A stretch of 64,000 nucleotides of DNA from Demequina sp. NBRC 110051 (GTDB lineage: Bacteria > Actinomycetota > Actinomycetes > Actinomycetales > Demequinaceae): assembly GCF_002090055.1 (NCBI RefSeq), contig NZ_BBRH01000006.1, positions 1-64,000 of the forward strand, given 5' to 3'. The notes beneath the pieces are model-generated. The model made no database searches and was not told where the DNA came from. It was given only the letters and a program-made list of their open reading frames with translations. Of the stretch, positions 16,868 through 26,043 are shown in pieces. The first letter of the stretch is position 1. Each line of letters opens with the position of its first letter. The position numbers and the translations under genes were made by a program.

Positions 16868-18543
16868 CCGACGTGGTGCAGATCCGCGACCTGTCCGTCA
16901 CCTTCGCGACCGATGCCGGGGCAGTGCGCGCCGTCGACGGCGTCACGCTCGACGTCCACGCCGGCGAGGTCCTCGCAGTCGTGGGGGAGTCCGGCTCGGG
17001 CAAGTCCGTGACGGCGTCGTCGATCCTGGGGCTCTTGCCGGAGACGGCGAGCGTGGGCGGCGCCGTGGTGGTGACCGGCCGCGACGGTCACGAGGTCGAC
17101 GTCGCGACGCTCAAGGGCGACGCCCTGCGTGAGCTGCGCGGCGAGACGGCCGCCATGGTGTTTCAGGAGCCGTCGACCTCGCTCAACCCGGTCTACACGG
17201 TGGGCTGGCAGATCGCCGAGGGGTTGCGCGCGCATCGGCGCATGTCGAAGAAGGCGGCCCGCGCGGAGGCGATCGACGTGATGCGGCGCGTGGGCATTCC
17301 CGATCCCGAGACGCGTGTGGACCACTATCCGCATCAGTTCTCGGGCGGGCAGAAGCAGCGCGTGGTCATCGCGCAGGCGCTCGCGCTGAATCCCGGAGTG
17401 ATCGTCGCCGACGAGCCCACGACGGCGCTCGACGTCACGGTGCAGGCCGAGATTCTCGACCTGCTGCGGCGCTGCCGCGACGAGTTCGGTGCCGCGATCG
17501 TGCTGATCACCCACAACATGGGGGTGGTGGCGGATCTCGCCGACCGGGTGGCCGTCATGTACCAGGGCAAGGTCGTGGAGCAGGCGGGTGTGCGGGATCT
17601 CTTCGCCGAGCCGCGCGAGGCGTACACGCGTCAGCTCCTGGGTTCCGTTCCGCGCATCGGCGTGGGTCTCGCACGCGCCGCGGAACGTGCCGAACGGCGC
17701 CCGCCGGAATGGGACACCGCGGCGCCCGTGGTCGAGGCGAACGACCTGCGGATCGTCTACCCCGGGCGGCTGCGCCAGCCGGACTTCGTGGCCGTCGATG
17801 GAGTCTCCTTCGCGATCCGTCCCGGCGAGGTGCTGGGCCTGGTGGGAGAGTCGGGATCGGGCAAGACGACCATCGGTCGAGCGATGGCGGGGCTCACTCC
17901 TGTGAGCGGCGGGTCGCTGTCGGTGTTGGGGGTGGAGATGCTTGGGGCGAAGGAGCGGATCATCCGCCCCATCCGCTCGCGCGTGGGCTTCGTGTTCCAG
18001 GACCCGGCGACCAGCTTCAACCCTCTGCTCACCATCGCCCAGTGCATCGCCGAGCCCTTGGTGGTCCACCGGCGGTTTGGCTCGCCGGCGGCGGCGCGCG
18101 GGCGCGTGGACGAGCTGCTCGAGGCGGTCCAGCTGCCCCGCGCCTATGGTGATCGCTTCCCGCACGAGTTGTCCGGTGGTCAGCGCCAGCGTGCCTCGCT
18201 CGCCCGCGCCCTGGCCCTTGAGCCCGAGCTCCTGATCGCGGATGAGCCCACGTCGGCACTCGACGTGTCCGTGCAGGCCCGGGTGCTGGACCTCTTTGAC
18301 GAGCTGCACCGCGAGTTGGGGTTCGCCGCGCTCTTCATCAGTCACGACTTGGCGGTGGTGGACATGCTCGCCGACCGCATCGCGGTGCTTCACCGCGGCA
18401 AGCTCGTGGAGGAGGGCACTGGCGCCGAGGTCTTGGGCAACCCGCAGGATGCGTACACGCAGCGGCTGCTCGCGTCCCTTCCGGTGCCGGACCCCGAGGA
18501 GCAGGCGCAGCGCCGTGAGGAGTGGGAGGCGATGCGGGGCTGA
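16864..18543 (+). CDS. Fused dual ABC ATPase of peptide importer (DppD-DppF fusion)
   Basis: 559 residues containing two complete ABC domains. Domain 1: Walker A GESGSGKS (about residue 41), signature FSGGQKQRV, Walker B VIVADEPTTALD. Domain 2: GESGSGKTT (about residue 329), signature LSGGQRQRA, LLIADEPTSALD. Each is followed by the oligopeptide-transporter tail (REAYTRQLL; QDAYTQRLL). Fusing the two ATPases is common in actinobacterial importers of this type. Last gene of the operon; a strong hairpin follows. Confidence 0.92.
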   Translation: MTDVVQIRDLSVTFATDAGAVRAVDGVTLDVHAGEVLAVVGESGSGKSVTASSILGLLPETASVGGAVVVTGRDGHEVDVATLKGDALRELRGETAAMVFQEPSTSLNPVYTVGWQIAEGLRAHRRMSKKAARAEAIDVMRRVGIPDPETRVDHYPHQFSGGQKQRVVIAQALALNPGVIVADEPTTALDVTVQAEILDLLRRCRDEFGAAIVLITHNMGVVADLADRVAVMYQGKVVEQAGVRDLFAEPREAYTRQLLGSVPRIGVGLARAAERAERRPPEWDTAAPVVEANDLRIVYPGRLRQPDFVAVDGVSFAIRPGEVLGLVGESGSGKTTIGRAMAGLTPVSGGSLSVLGVEMLGAKERIIRPIRSRVGFVFQDPATSFNPLLTIAQCIAEPLVVHRRFGSPAAARGRVDELLEAVQLPRAYGDRFPHELSGGQRQRASLARALALEPELLIADEPTSALDVSVQARVLDLFDELHRELGFAALFISHDLAVVDMLADRIAVLHRGKLVEEGTGAEVLGNPQDAYTQRLLASLPVPDPEEQAQRREEWEAMRG

Positions 18544-18550
18544 CGCGACA

Positions 18551-18584
18551 ACGCCGGCGTCCCAAGGAGGAAGGACGCCGGCGT
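18551..18584. terminator. Hairpin terminator between ABC importer and acs
   Basis: ACGCCGGCGTCC (18551-18562) and GGACGCCGGCGT (18573-18584) form a perfect 12-bp stem with a 10-nt loop, between convergent genes. No T-run follows on either strand, so it is a high-GC bidirectional type. Confidence 0.65.
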
Positions 18585-18620
18585 CGCGCTCAGGTCAACC
18601 AAGCCCGAGTGGCTCAGCGC

Positions 18621-20624
18621 TTAATCGTCGTCGGCCTTGCCGCCCTCGAGCCCATCGCGGATCGCGTCCATCACGGAGGAATCGGCCAGGGTCGTGACGT
18701 CGCCCACGGCGCGGTGCTCGGCGACGTCGCGCAGCAGGCGGCGCATGATCTTGCCCGATCGGGTCTTGGGCACCTCGGACACCACCAGGATGGTGCGCGG
18801 CTTGGCCAGCGCCCCGATCTGCTCCTTGACCTGCTCGCGCAGCGCGACCTCGTGCCCGCTTGCCGAGGCGCCCGCCGCGTCCGACTTCACCACGACGAAC
18901 GCCACCACGGCCTGGCCGGTGGTCTCGTCGGCGGCGCCCACCACGGCCGCCTCGGCGACCCACGGGTGGGACACGAGCGCGTGCTCGATCTCGGTCGTGG
19001 ATAGGCGGTGGCCCGACACGTTCATGACGTCGTCCACGCGTCCCATGAGCCAGATGTCGCCGTCGGCGTCGCGCTTGGCGCCGTCGCCTGCAAAGTAGAG
19101 GCCGTCGAAGTGGCTCCAGTACGTCTTCTCGTAGCGTTCGCGGTCGCCCCAAATGCCCCGCAGCATGGACGGCCACGGCTGGTCGAGCACCAGGTAGCCG
19201 CCGCGCCCCGGGCCCACCTCGCGGGCGTCGTCGTCCACCACGGCGGCCGAGACGCCGGGCAGCGGCACCTGCGCGGAGCCCGGCTTGGTAGCCGTCACGC
19301 CCGGCAGCGGCGAGATCATGATCGATCCCGTCTCCGTCTGCCACCACGTGTCGACGATGGGGCAGCGGTCGCCACCGATGACGCGGCGGTACCACATCCA
19401 GGCCTCGGGATTAATGGGCTCACCCACGGATCCGAGCAGCCGCAGGCTCGACAGGTCGAACCGTGCCGGGATCGCCTCGCCCCACTTCATAAACGTGCGG
19501 ATCGCGGTGGGCGCCGTGTAGAAGATGGACACCTTGTACTTCTCGATGATCTCCCACCAGCGGCCCTCGTGGGGCGCGTTCGGCACGCCCTCGTAGAGCA
19601 CCTGGGTGGCGCCGTTGATCATGGGGCCGTAGACGATGTAGCTGTGCCCGGTGATCCAGCCCACATCCGCCGAGCACCAGTACACGTCGCTCTCGGGCTT
19701 GAGGTCGAACACCACCCGGTGCGTGTACGCCGCGCCCGTGAGGTAGCCGCCGGTGGTGTGGAACAGGCCCTTGGGGCTGCCCGTGGTGCCCGAGGTATAG
19801 AGGATGAACAGCGGGTGTTCCGCCTCCACCATCACGGGGGTGTGGTCGGCCGATGCCGTGGTCACCACGTCGTCCCACCACACGTCCCGCTCGTCCGTCC
19901 AGGCCGTCTCCTGGCCCGTGCGCTTGACGACCAGGACGTGCTCGACGCTCGCCGCGGGCTCGGGGTGGGCCTCGCTCGGCGCGAGCGACGCGTCCACGAG
20001 GGGCTTGAGTGCCAGGTGGGCGCCGCGCCTGTTGCCGCCGTCGGCGGTGATGACCAGCTTCGCCTGAGCGTCGTCGATGCGCTGGCGCAGCGAGTCCGCG
20101 GAGAACCCGCCAAAGACGACGGAGTGGATCGCGCCGATGCGTGCGCACGCGAGCATCGACACCACCGCCTCGGGAATCTGTGGCAGGTAGATCGCGACGC
20201 GGTCGCCCTTCGTGATTCCCAGGCTTTCCAGGGCATTCGCCGCCTTGGATACCTCCCGCTGCATGTCGGCATAGGTCAGCGTGCGGGTGTCGCCCGGCTC
20301 GCCCTCGAAGTGGAACGCCACCCGGTCTCCGCGGCCCTCGCGCACGTGCCGGTCCACGGCGTTGTCGCACGCGTTGAGGGTGCCGTCGGCGAACCAGCGG
20401 GCCACGGGGGCGTCGGACCAGTCGAGGGTCTCGGTGAACGGCGTGTCCCAGTGGAGGTGCTCGGCCTGGTCACGCCAGAAGCCCAGCCGGTCGGCGGCCG
20501 CGCGCGTATACATGTCGGAGCGCGCGTTCGCCTGCGAAGCGAAGTCGATCGACGGCGGGAACGAGCGGCTCTCCGTGTGGAGATTCTCGAGGGCAGGGGA
20601 CTTTGTCTGGGCATCGTTGACCAT
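18621..20624 (-). CDS. acs: Acetyl-CoA synthetase
   Basis: 667 residues. It makes acetyl-CoA from acetate, ATP and CoA through acetyl-AMP. AMP-binding core: FILYTSGTTGSPKGLFHTTGG-type P-loop, VDTWWQTETGSIM and YFAGDGAKRDADGDIWLMGRVDD. The C-terminal PKTRSGKIMRRLLRD holds the catalytic lysine that is acetylated in Acs enzymes. N-terminal region (FARSDMYTRAAADRLGFWRDQAEHLHWDTPF-type) is the usual ACAS_N domain. It has its own leaderless promoter with an overlapping palindrome, and converges on the ABC operon. Confidence 0.96.
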   Translation of the reverse strand: MVNDAQTKSPALENLHTESRSFPPSIDFASQANARSDMYTRAAADRLGFWRDQAEHLHWDTPFTETLDWSDAPVARWFADGTLNACDNAVDRHVREGRGDRVAFHFEGEPGDTRTLTYADMQREVSKAANALESLGITKGDRVAIYLPQIPEAVVSMLACARIGAIHSVVFGGFSADSLRQRIDDAQAKLVITADGGNRRGAHLALKPLVDASLAPSEAHPEPAASVEHVLVVKRTGQETAWTDERDVWWDDVVTTASADHTPVMVEAEHPLFILYTSGTTGSPKGLFHTTGGYLTGAAYTHRVVFDLKPESDVYWCSADVGWITGHSYIVYGPMINGATQVLYEGVPNAPHEGRWWEIIEKYKVSIFYTAPTAIRTFMKWGEAIPARFDLSSLRLLGSVGEPINPEAWMWYRRVIGGDRCPIVDTWWQTETGSIMISPLPGVTATKPGSAQVPLPGVSAAVVDDDAREVGPGRGGYLVLDQPWPSMLRGIWGDRERYEKTYWSHFDGLYFAGDGAKRDADGDIWLMGRVDDVMNVSGHRLSTTEIEHALVSHPWVAEAAVVGAADETTGQAVVAFVVVKSDAAGASASGHEVALREQVKEQIGALAKPRTILVVSEVPKTRSGKIMRRLLRDVAEHRAVGDVTTLADSSVMDAIRDGLEGGKADDD

Positions 20625-20666
20625 GCGGTCAGAGTAGGCGCGCCTCCTGACATTGCCAAACGTTTG
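20625..20666 (-). promoter_or_regulatory. acs promoter with overlapping palindrome
   Basis: On the minus strand TTGGCA (20659-20654), 17 bp, TACTCT (20636-20631), then 6 nt to the ATG at 20624; this predicts a leaderless acs mRNA. The perfect 10-bp palindrome CAAACGTTTG (20657-20666) overlaps the -35 box and may be a regulator site. Confidence 0.6.
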
Positions 20667-20798
20667 TAAGGATCCCTGCTAGATGGCCGATGCAACGGCC
20701 GGGTCGGTCGTCGTGGACCACACCGGTACGGGCTATTCCCGCGTCAGCGGTGGGCGAAACCCCTGGCACGGCGGCCTGCGCGGTGCGACGATCGAGCC

Positions 20799-20975
20799 AT
20801 GAGCGACAAGAACACCGACGCCAAGGCGGAAGATCTCAAGGACGAGGTCGTGGAGCAGCAGGATAAGCGCCACGACCCCGACGAGCAGCCGGTGCAGACC
20901 AATCCGCTGGGCGAGGAGATCCCCCACGGAGATGGCGAGCCGCGCGAAACGGACGGTCAAGACAACCCCAGCTGA
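20799..20975 (+). CDS. Small acidic hydrophilic protein
   Basis: 58 residues, not seen at larger size cut-offs. Sequence begins MSDKNTDAKAEDLKDEVVEQ and ends ETDGQDNPS; nearly all residues are charged or polar, with several Asp-Pro/Glu-Pro steps, so it is probably disordered. GACGAT lies 6 nt before the ATG, like other leaderless starts here, and third-codon positions are mostly G/C. Function unknown; no family recognised. Confidence 0.5.
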   Translation: MSDKNTDAKAEDLKDEVVEQQDKRHDPDEQPVQTNPLGEEIPHGDGEPRETDGQDNPS

Positions 20976-21041
20976 CGCATCGGCCGGGCGCAAGCCGCCG
21001 TTCGCCGCGCGCATCCGCGCGAACGGTGTGACGATGGGCAG

Positions 21042-21311
21042 ATGAGTGCAGAAGGCTACGACTACCGGACCCGCGCGACCGGCGAGGTGGTGATCTTCCA
21101 CCACGGCAAGCTCGCGAAGACCCTTCACGGCGATGACGCTCAGACTTTCATGCGCGCAGTCGAGGGCGGGGACGCCCAGGCGGCGATGGCCACGTGGGTC
21201 GGCAACGACGGCCAGGTGGAGCACCCGGGCAGCCACGCCGAGTCCGGCGGCGGGATGCGCAACAACGGCGCCGCGCACGGGCACCAGGACTTCCGGCGCA
21301 AGACGGGGTAA
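21042..21311 (+). CDS. Small conserved hypothetical protein
   Basis: 89 residues: YDYRTRATGEVVIFHHGKLAKTLHGDDAQTFMRAVEGGDAQAAMATWVGN, then a Gly/His-rich tail. The N-terminal pattern (YRTR..GEVVI.HHG..A..L.G..A..F) resembles small actinobacterial proteins of unknown role. It is soluble, with no signal. GACGAT precedes the ATG by 6 nt. It runs toward the minus-strand membrane protein gene. Confidence 0.6.
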   Translation: MSAEGYDYRTRATGEVVIFHHGKLAKTLHGDDAQTFMRAVEGGDAQAAMATWVGNDGQVEHPGSHAESGGGMRNNGAAHGHQDFRRKTG

Positions 21312-21329
21312 ACCCCCGTGCGGTCGTGA

Positions 21330-22265
21330 CTACTCGACCGTGAAGGTGAAGGCCTCGGAGATCGCGACGGTGGGCTCCGCGTCCACGATGTAGGACTCGG
21401 GGACGTCGCGGGTCAGCACCTCGGTCAGCACGTCCTGGGGTACGTCGCAGAGCAGTTCGGTGGCGCCGTCGGGGGTCTCGGACTCCTCGCAGTACGGCGC
21501 GATGCGCTCGTCGTCAGCGATCGCCGAGTAGCCGGCGGTGTACTGCAGCAGCGCGAGGTCGGTGAGGCCCTCCTCGGTCAGCGACCGCGCCACGGCGGCC
21601 GCCTCGCCCTGGATGATCGGGCTCCACGCGTAGACCTTGTATTCGCCGGCGGGGAGGCTCGAGTGCTCTGCCTCGAACTCGGCGACCTCCTCGTAGCGCG
21701 CCGCGACCTCCTCGTCCGTGGCGTTGTCCCAGTCGAAGTCGTCCCACAGCGCGGACATCTCGTCGGCCACGTCGCACAGTGACGAGCCCGTGATCGCGTA
21801 CGTGTCCGACGCCGCCGAGGGGCTCTCGCCCGCCGTCATGATGAGCTCGGGCACAAACTCGGAGCCCCATTCGGGGGTGACGACCACGTCGTCACGCGTC
21901 ACGATCAGCTGGCCCTGTTGGGCGAGGAACGCGGTGATGCCCTCGGCCTCGGAGGTGAACGCGACGCGGGCCGAGGCGGCGCCGTCGGCCGTCTCGACGC
22001 TCACCACGGGGATGACGCCATTGGCTGATGTCGCATCGGCCGTCCAGGTCTCACCGCAGGCCGGCGGGTTGAACAGGCCCTCGGCCGCGGACTCGATCGC
22101 CGCGAGGTCGTAGGAGAGCGGAACGGTCGCTCCGGCGGGGGTGTCGGAGGGGGCCGCGGCGGGGGCCTCGTCGCTCGAGACGATCCACTTCACGCCGTAC
22201 CACCCCACGGCCGCGGAGGCGCTCGCCACCGTGATCGCACCGATGACCATGAGGCCCTTGTGCAT
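21330..22265 (-). CDS. Membrane-anchored protein with four-cysteine ectodomain
   Basis: About 311 residues. One N-terminal membrane anchor (GLMVIGAITVASASAAVGWYGVKWIV), a Pro/Ala/Ser linker, then an acidic extracytoplasmic domain with four cysteines (PPACGETW, SSLCDVAD, APYCEESE, ELLCDVPQ). The phrase LPAGEYKVYAWSPIIQ and the strand RDDVVVTPEWG resemble LPAGDYEVHLAQTLAY and DYVVTWDGVIVG in the large sigma-linked protein at 29413-31239, so it may be an orphan relative. GGGAG precedes the ATG. No known Pfam-type domain is recognised. Confidence 0.65.
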   Translation of the reverse strand: MHKGLMVIGAITVASASAAVGWYGVKWIVSSDEAPAAAPSDTPAGATVPLSYDLAAIESAAEGLFNPPACGETWTADATSANGVIPVVSVETADGAASARVAFTSEAEGITAFLAQQGQLIVTRDDVVVTPEWGSEFVPELIMTAGESPSAASDTYAITGSSLCDVADEMSALWDDFDWDNATDEEVAARYEEVAEFEAEHSSLPAGEYKVYAWSPIIQGEAAAVARSLTEEGLTDLALLQYTAGYSAIADDERIAPYCEESETPDGATELLCDVPQDVLTEVLTRDVPESYIVDAEPTVAISEAFTFTVE

Positions 22266-22326
22266 GGACTCCCGTTCCTCCCGGCGCATGCGTGCGCCCG
22301 CTGCTCCATCGTGGGGTTGAGGCACA

Positions 22327-22355
22327 AGGATACGTGCCGCGCGTGCCCGTTTCGA
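22327..22355 (-). promoter_or_regulatory. Possible promoter of four-cysteine membrane protein gene
   Basis: Minus-strand TCGAAA (22355-22350), 17 bp, TATCCT (22332-22327) gives a leader of about 55 nt to the ATG at 22265. The rest of the 22266-22504 gap shows nothing else I can support. Confidence 0.35.
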
Positions 22356-22504
22356 GCACGATTTTCCCCTCCCGCGCGAGGCCCCTGGCAGGTGCCCGAT
22401 GCACGTCGACCATTGAGGCCGCTTGACCCTCTTAACGCACGAGCATCACGAAACGTTGGTGTGGATTTGACCACATCGGGAGCGGGCCTCGACGGCCCAC
22501 GCGG

Positions 22505-23305
22505 TCAGGAGTCCTCGGGCTCCCTGCCGGCGCGCGACAGCAGCAGCACGCCGACCACGATCGCCGCGATGGCGAGCCCCACCGCCAGCGTGGAGCGCGT
22601 CGACGGGTGCGAGCGCAGCTCGACGGGGCGCTTGAAGCGCAGGTTTCCCCAGCCGTGCGAGATCGCGGCCTTGCGCATGGTGCGGTCCGCGTTCACGGTG
22701 AAGCCGTGGCCCACCGCATCAAGCATCGGGGCATCCGTGATCGAGTCCGAGTACGCATAGCTGCGACGCAGGTCGTAGCCCTGCTCCTCGGCCAGCGCCC
22801 GCATGGCATCGGCCTTCGCCTCGCCGTACGCGTAGTAGCTGACCTCGCCCGTGTAGTAGCCCTTCTTCACCTTGAGCTCGGACGCGATGACATGGTCCGC
22901 GCCCAGGATCTGCGCGATGGGCTCCACGATGTCGCGCACGGAGGCCGAGACGATCACCACATCGCGGCCGTTCGCGTGGTGGCGATCGATGAGCTCGAGC
23001 GCCTCCGCGTAGACCACCGGGTCGATGTGCTCGTGCACCGTCTCGTTGACGATCTGCGTGACCTTCGCGACCTCCCAGCCCTTCACGAGGTCGCTCAGCG
23101 AGTCGCGCAGGCGGTTGGTCTGACGCTCGTCCGCCGCGCCCACCAGGAACAGGAACTGCGCGTAGGCGGTGCGTAGGGCATCGGCCCGCGTGACGAGTCC
23201 ACCCTCGTAAAAGGACCGAGAGAACGCCATCGACGAGCTGGTCGCGATGATCGTCTTGTCCAGATCGAAGAAGGCCGCGGATGGGCGGCGGGTCGAGCGG
23301 GCCAT
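22505..23305 (-). CDS. HAD-IB family phosphatase with C-terminal membrane helix, Tad-linked
   Basis: 266 residues. HAD motif I is FFDLDKTII (D-x-D-x-T), motif II VIVSAS, motif III lysine region ASELKVKKGYYTGE, motif IV YSDSITDAPML (SDSxxD). The SerB/CicA-like fold is followed by a C-terminal helix (STLAVGLAIAAIVVGVLLL). AGGAGG precedes the ATG. In many actinobacteria a HAD-IB protein sits directly next to the Tad pilus genes, as here (divergent from tadA). Its substrate there is not established. Confidence 0.85.
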   Translation of the reverse strand: MARSTRRPSAAFFDLDKTIIATSSSMAFSRSFYEGGLVTRADALRTAYAQFLFLVGAADERQTNRLRDSLSDLVKGWEVAKVTQIVNETVHEHIDPVVYAEALELIDRHHANGRDVVIVSASVRDIVEPIAQILGADHVIASELKVKKGYYTGEVSYYAYGEAKADAMRALAEEQGYDLRRSYAYSDSITDAPMLDAVGHGFTVNADRTMRKAAISHGWGNLRFKRPVELRSHPSTRSTLAVGLAIAAIVVGVLLLSRAGREPEDS

Positions 23306-23453
23306 GAAACCTCCTATTTCGGCCCAGCCTAGCGGCGCCCGCCGACACCCTGCCAGGGCGCCTCGTCGTCCCCAGCCGCCGCGCCCGGAGGAGTTGTCCA
23401 CCGATATGACAGACGGCCGATGCTGTGGCCGGCCGCCGTGTCAGCCTCGCCCT

Positions 23454-24491
23454 ATGGACGGGCCGGGTGACGCACCGCAGTGGGCCGGGCCGCTGGGCTC
23501 GCTGTTGGCCTTGCCGGGTGTCACGGACGTCTTGGTCCAGGAGCCGCGGCGGGCCTGGATCGATAGGGGAGGAGGGCTGCAGATGGTCGGTGTGGACCTG
23601 CCCGACTCCGCTGCGGTGAGGGCACTGGCGGTGCGCATGGCGGGGGCGGGCGGGCGCCGGCTCGACGACGCCGCGCCGGTGGTGGATGCGCGCCTGCCCG
23701 ACGGCACGCGCCTGCACGCGGTCCTGCCGCCCCTGTCGCCCGAGTGCGCCGCGATCTCGCTGAGGACCGTGCGTCAGCGGGCGCTCGACATGGATGACCT
23801 GGTCGCCTCGGGAATGGTGACGGGGCAGCTCGGACGGGTGCTGCGCGCGATGGTGGCGCGGCACCTGTCCGTGCTCGTCACCGGCGCCACGGGATCGGGC
23901 AAGACCACCCTGCTCGCCTCGATGCTGAGCCTCGTGGATCCCGCCGAGCGCATCCTCGTGATCGAGGAAGCCGGCGAGCTGCGTCCCGACCACCCGCACG
24001 TGGTGCGCCTGATCGAGCGGCGCGCCAACATCGAGGGCTCCGGCGCGGTGGGGCTTCCCACCCTGGTGCGCGAGGCCATGCGCATGCGTCCCGACCGCGT
24101 GGTGTTGGGTGAGTGCCGCGGCGCGGAGGTGCGCGAGGTGCTGTCCGTCTTCAACACGGGACACCGCGGCGGGTTCGCGACGTTGCACGCGAACTCGACG
24201 GCGGACGTGCCCGCGCGGCTGGTGGCGCTGGGGGCGCTGGCGGGACTCGACCAGCGCACGGTCGAGCTGCAGGCCGCCATCGCCTTCGACGCCGTGGTGC
24301 ACGTCGAGCGCGACGGCGCGAGTGTGCGGCGCGTGGCCCAGGTGGCGACGCTGTCGCGATCGGGCGCGGGCGACCTTGTCGCCGTCCCCGCCCTCACCCG
24401 GGGCTCGCGGGGCTGGGAGGCCGGGCCCGCGTGGGCAGCGCTCGGTGAGGGCCTGGGGCTCAGCCAGGCGGGCCATGCGGTGGCGGCGTAA
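23454..24491 (+). CDS. tadA: Tad pilus assembly ATPase TadA/CpaF
   Basis: About 345 residues. It powers assembly of Flp/Tad pili. Visible: N-terminal LLALPGVTDVLVQEPRRAWIDR, Walker A VTGATGSGKTTLL, Asp box VIEEAGELRPDHPHVVRL, Walker B RPDRVVLGECRGAE and the His box FATLHANST. The ATG at 23454 is chosen because the frame from the earlier ATG at 23406 adds a Cys/Pro-rich stretch unlike the family, though GGAGGAG lies before 23406. The next gene overlaps its end by 17 nt. No tadZ/cpaE (ssd) gene separates it from the HAD gene, where one is usual. Confidence 0.92.
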   Translation: MDGPGDAPQWAGPLGSLLALPGVTDVLVQEPRRAWIDRGGGLQMVGVDLPDSAAVRALAVRMAGAGGRRLDDAAPVVDARLPDGTRLHAVLPPLSPECAAISLRTVRQRALDMDDLVASGMVTGQLGRVLRAMVARHLSVLVTGATGSGKTTLLASMLSLVDPAERILVIEEAGELRPDHPHVVRLIERRANIEGSGAVGLPTLVREAMRMRPDRVVLGECRGAEVREVLSVFNTGHRGGFATLHANSTADVPARLVALGALAGLDQRTVELQAAIAFDAVVHVERDGASVRRVAQVATLSRSGAGDLVAVPALTRGSRGWEAGPAWAALGEGLGLSQAGHAVAA

Positions 24492-25425
24492 ACGGGCGCG
24501 GGTATCGCCGCCGGCCCCCACGCGGGCCCTTGCCAACGCGGTCGCGCTGCTCGAGTCGGGACTGCCGCCCGCGCAGGCGTGGTCACTTGCGGGGTTACCG
24601 GTCGCGGACGACGGCCGTCCCACCGTGCCGGGGGCCGATGCTGTGGTCACCCGGGCCGTTGCAGCCTCCGCGACACTCGCCGACGAGGGCGGGATGCCAC
24701 TCGCCGCCGTGCTGCGGCGAGTGCTCGCGGTGCTGCATGCGCGCGAAGAGGCGGCCGATGCCCGGGAGGCCGCGCTTGCGGGCCCGCGCATGAGCGCGCG
24801 TGTCCTCGGGTGGTTGCCGCTCGCGGGGCTCGGCCTCGCGGCGGCGCTCGACCCGGGCGCGCTGCGCCTCGTGGCGCTGACGCCCCTGGGGTGGGTGCTG
24901 CTCGTCGGCGCGGGCCTGCTCACCTGGGTGGGAAGGCGGTGGACGCGGGCGCTGCTGTCTCGCGCCGAGCCACCCGCCGAGGACGTACCCACCCCGCTCG
25001 TCCTCGCCCTCGTCGACGCGGTCCTTGCGGCGGGCATCGACGTGCCGGGCACGCTCACACGGATCGGCATCGTGCTGGGAGGGGCGGACGGCGCGGCACT
25101 GGTCGAGACGGGGCAGCGGCTCGCCAGCGGAGCGCCGTGGGACGAGGCGTGGGAGGCCCCGGACGCCGACGGCATGGCCGACACCGTGCGCCAGGCACTG
25201 CAGGCGGCTCACCTCGCGGGGGCATCGGCCGGACCCGCACTCGCGGCTGCGATCGACCAGGCGGTGCGCGAGGACAAGCGCGCCGGCCAGAAGGCAGCCG
25301 CGGAGCTGTCCGTGACGCTTGCCCTGCCCCTCACGCTGTGCCTGCTCCCGGCCTTCATCCTGGTCGGAGTGGTGCCGCTCATCGCCGCCGTGATCGCGTC
25401 GGTGGACCTGGGGGCCGTGATCTGA
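24475..25425 (+). CDS. Fused TadB-TadC-like pilus membrane platform protein
   Basis: 316 residues, two type II secretion F-like modules in one chain. Residues about 15-100 (ALANAVALLESGLPPAQAWSLAG...LAVLHAREEAADAREAALAGPRMSARVLG) and about 165-290 (LVLALVDAVLAAGIDVPGTLTRIG...IDQAVREDKRAGQKAAAELSV) each carry the helical T2SSF pattern, with two membrane helices after each. Normally tadB and tadC are separate genes of roughly this size or smaller. TTG/ATG choice is not an issue: the ATG overlaps tadA. The protein would form the inner-membrane base on which TadA acts. Confidence 0.82.
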   Translation: MRWRRKRARVSPPAPTRALANAVALLESGLPPAQAWSLAGLPVADDGRPTVPGADAVVTRAVAASATLADEGGMPLAAVLRRVLAVLHAREEAADAREAALAGPRMSARVLGWLPLAGLGLAAALDPGALRLVALTPLGWVLLVGAGLLTWVGRRWTRALLSRAEPPAEDVPTPLVLALVDAVLAAGIDVPGTLTRIGIVLGGADGAALVETGQRLASGAPWDEAWEAPDADGMADTVRQALQAAHLAGASAGPALAAAIDQAVREDKRAGQKAAAELSVTLALPLTLCLLPAFILVGVVPLIAAVIASVDLGAVI

Positions 25426-25552
25426 ATGGCGTCGTCCCCAGCCCCCGCGGAACGGTGCCCCGTCCCCAGTTGCGGACAAGACGCGAGCGTCGCCTGCGTC
25501 CCGCGCGCACCGTGGAGTCAGCGAAGGACGGTCCTTCGCGGAAGGGAGGATC

Positions 25553-25720
25553 ATGAGGCGCTTCGAGAGGCTGTGGCGCGAGGACGACGGCATGGCGACC
25601 ACCGAATACGCGCTGGTCACGGTCGCCGCGGCGGCGTTCGCGGGCCTGCTCATCGCGATCATTCGCTCCGGCGAGGTGCGGGAGCTGCTGCTGGGCGTCA
25701 TCAGATCGGCCTTCGGATGA
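25553..25720 (+). CDS. DUF4244 Flp-like pilin subunit
   Basis: 55 residues. A short basic leader, then DDGMATTEYALVTVAAAAFAGLLIAII: the MATTEYAL core followed by one hydrophobic helix is the Flp pilin / DUF4244 pattern, with processing expected just before or inside GMATTEY by a prepilin peptidase, which is not encoded in this window. A strong GGGAGG precedes the ATG. The stop overlaps the TadE-like gene start. It is presumably the major pilin of the locus. Confidence 0.85.
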   Translation: MRRFERLWREDDGMATTEYALVTVAAAAFAGLLIAIIRSGEVRELLLGVIRSAFG

Positions 25721-26043
25721 TCCGCGGGCGCGGCGACCGGGGGTCCGTGACGGCCGAACTGGCCTTGGTGCTCCCGGCCGCCGTGCTCGTGCTCGCGCTC
25801 ATGCTGGGCGCCCTCGCGTGGGCGTTGGCGCACCTCAGCGCGGCCGATGCCGCCTCCGCCGTCGCCCGCACCGCCGCCGTCGAGGGCGAGGCAGCGGCAC
25901 GGTCCGCTTTCGCCTCGCGGATGGCCGATGCCTCGCTTGCCGTGACCTCCGACGGCACCTGGGTGACGGCGACCGTCACGGCCACGGGTCCTGCCTGGCT
26001 TCCCGACGTCGTGGCGCGGGCGGTGGCGAAGGAGCAATCGTGA
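25717..26043 (+). CDS. TadE-family pseudopilin
   Basis: 108 residues. GDRGSVTAELALVLPAAVLVLALMLGALAW is the TadE N-terminal helix with the conserved Glu after the (S/T)(V/A)(T/A) box; the rest, with AADAASAVARTAAVEG, is the usual extracytoplasmic helix and small beta domain. It is a minor pilin needed for Tad pilus assembly. It overlaps the genes on both sides by 4 nt, so the pilin block is co-translated. Confidence 0.85.
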   Translation: MIRGRGDRGSVTAELALVLPAAVLVLALMLGALAWALAHLSAADAASAVARTAAVEGEAAARSAFASRMADASLAVTSDGTWVTATVTATGPAWLPDVVARAVAKEQS

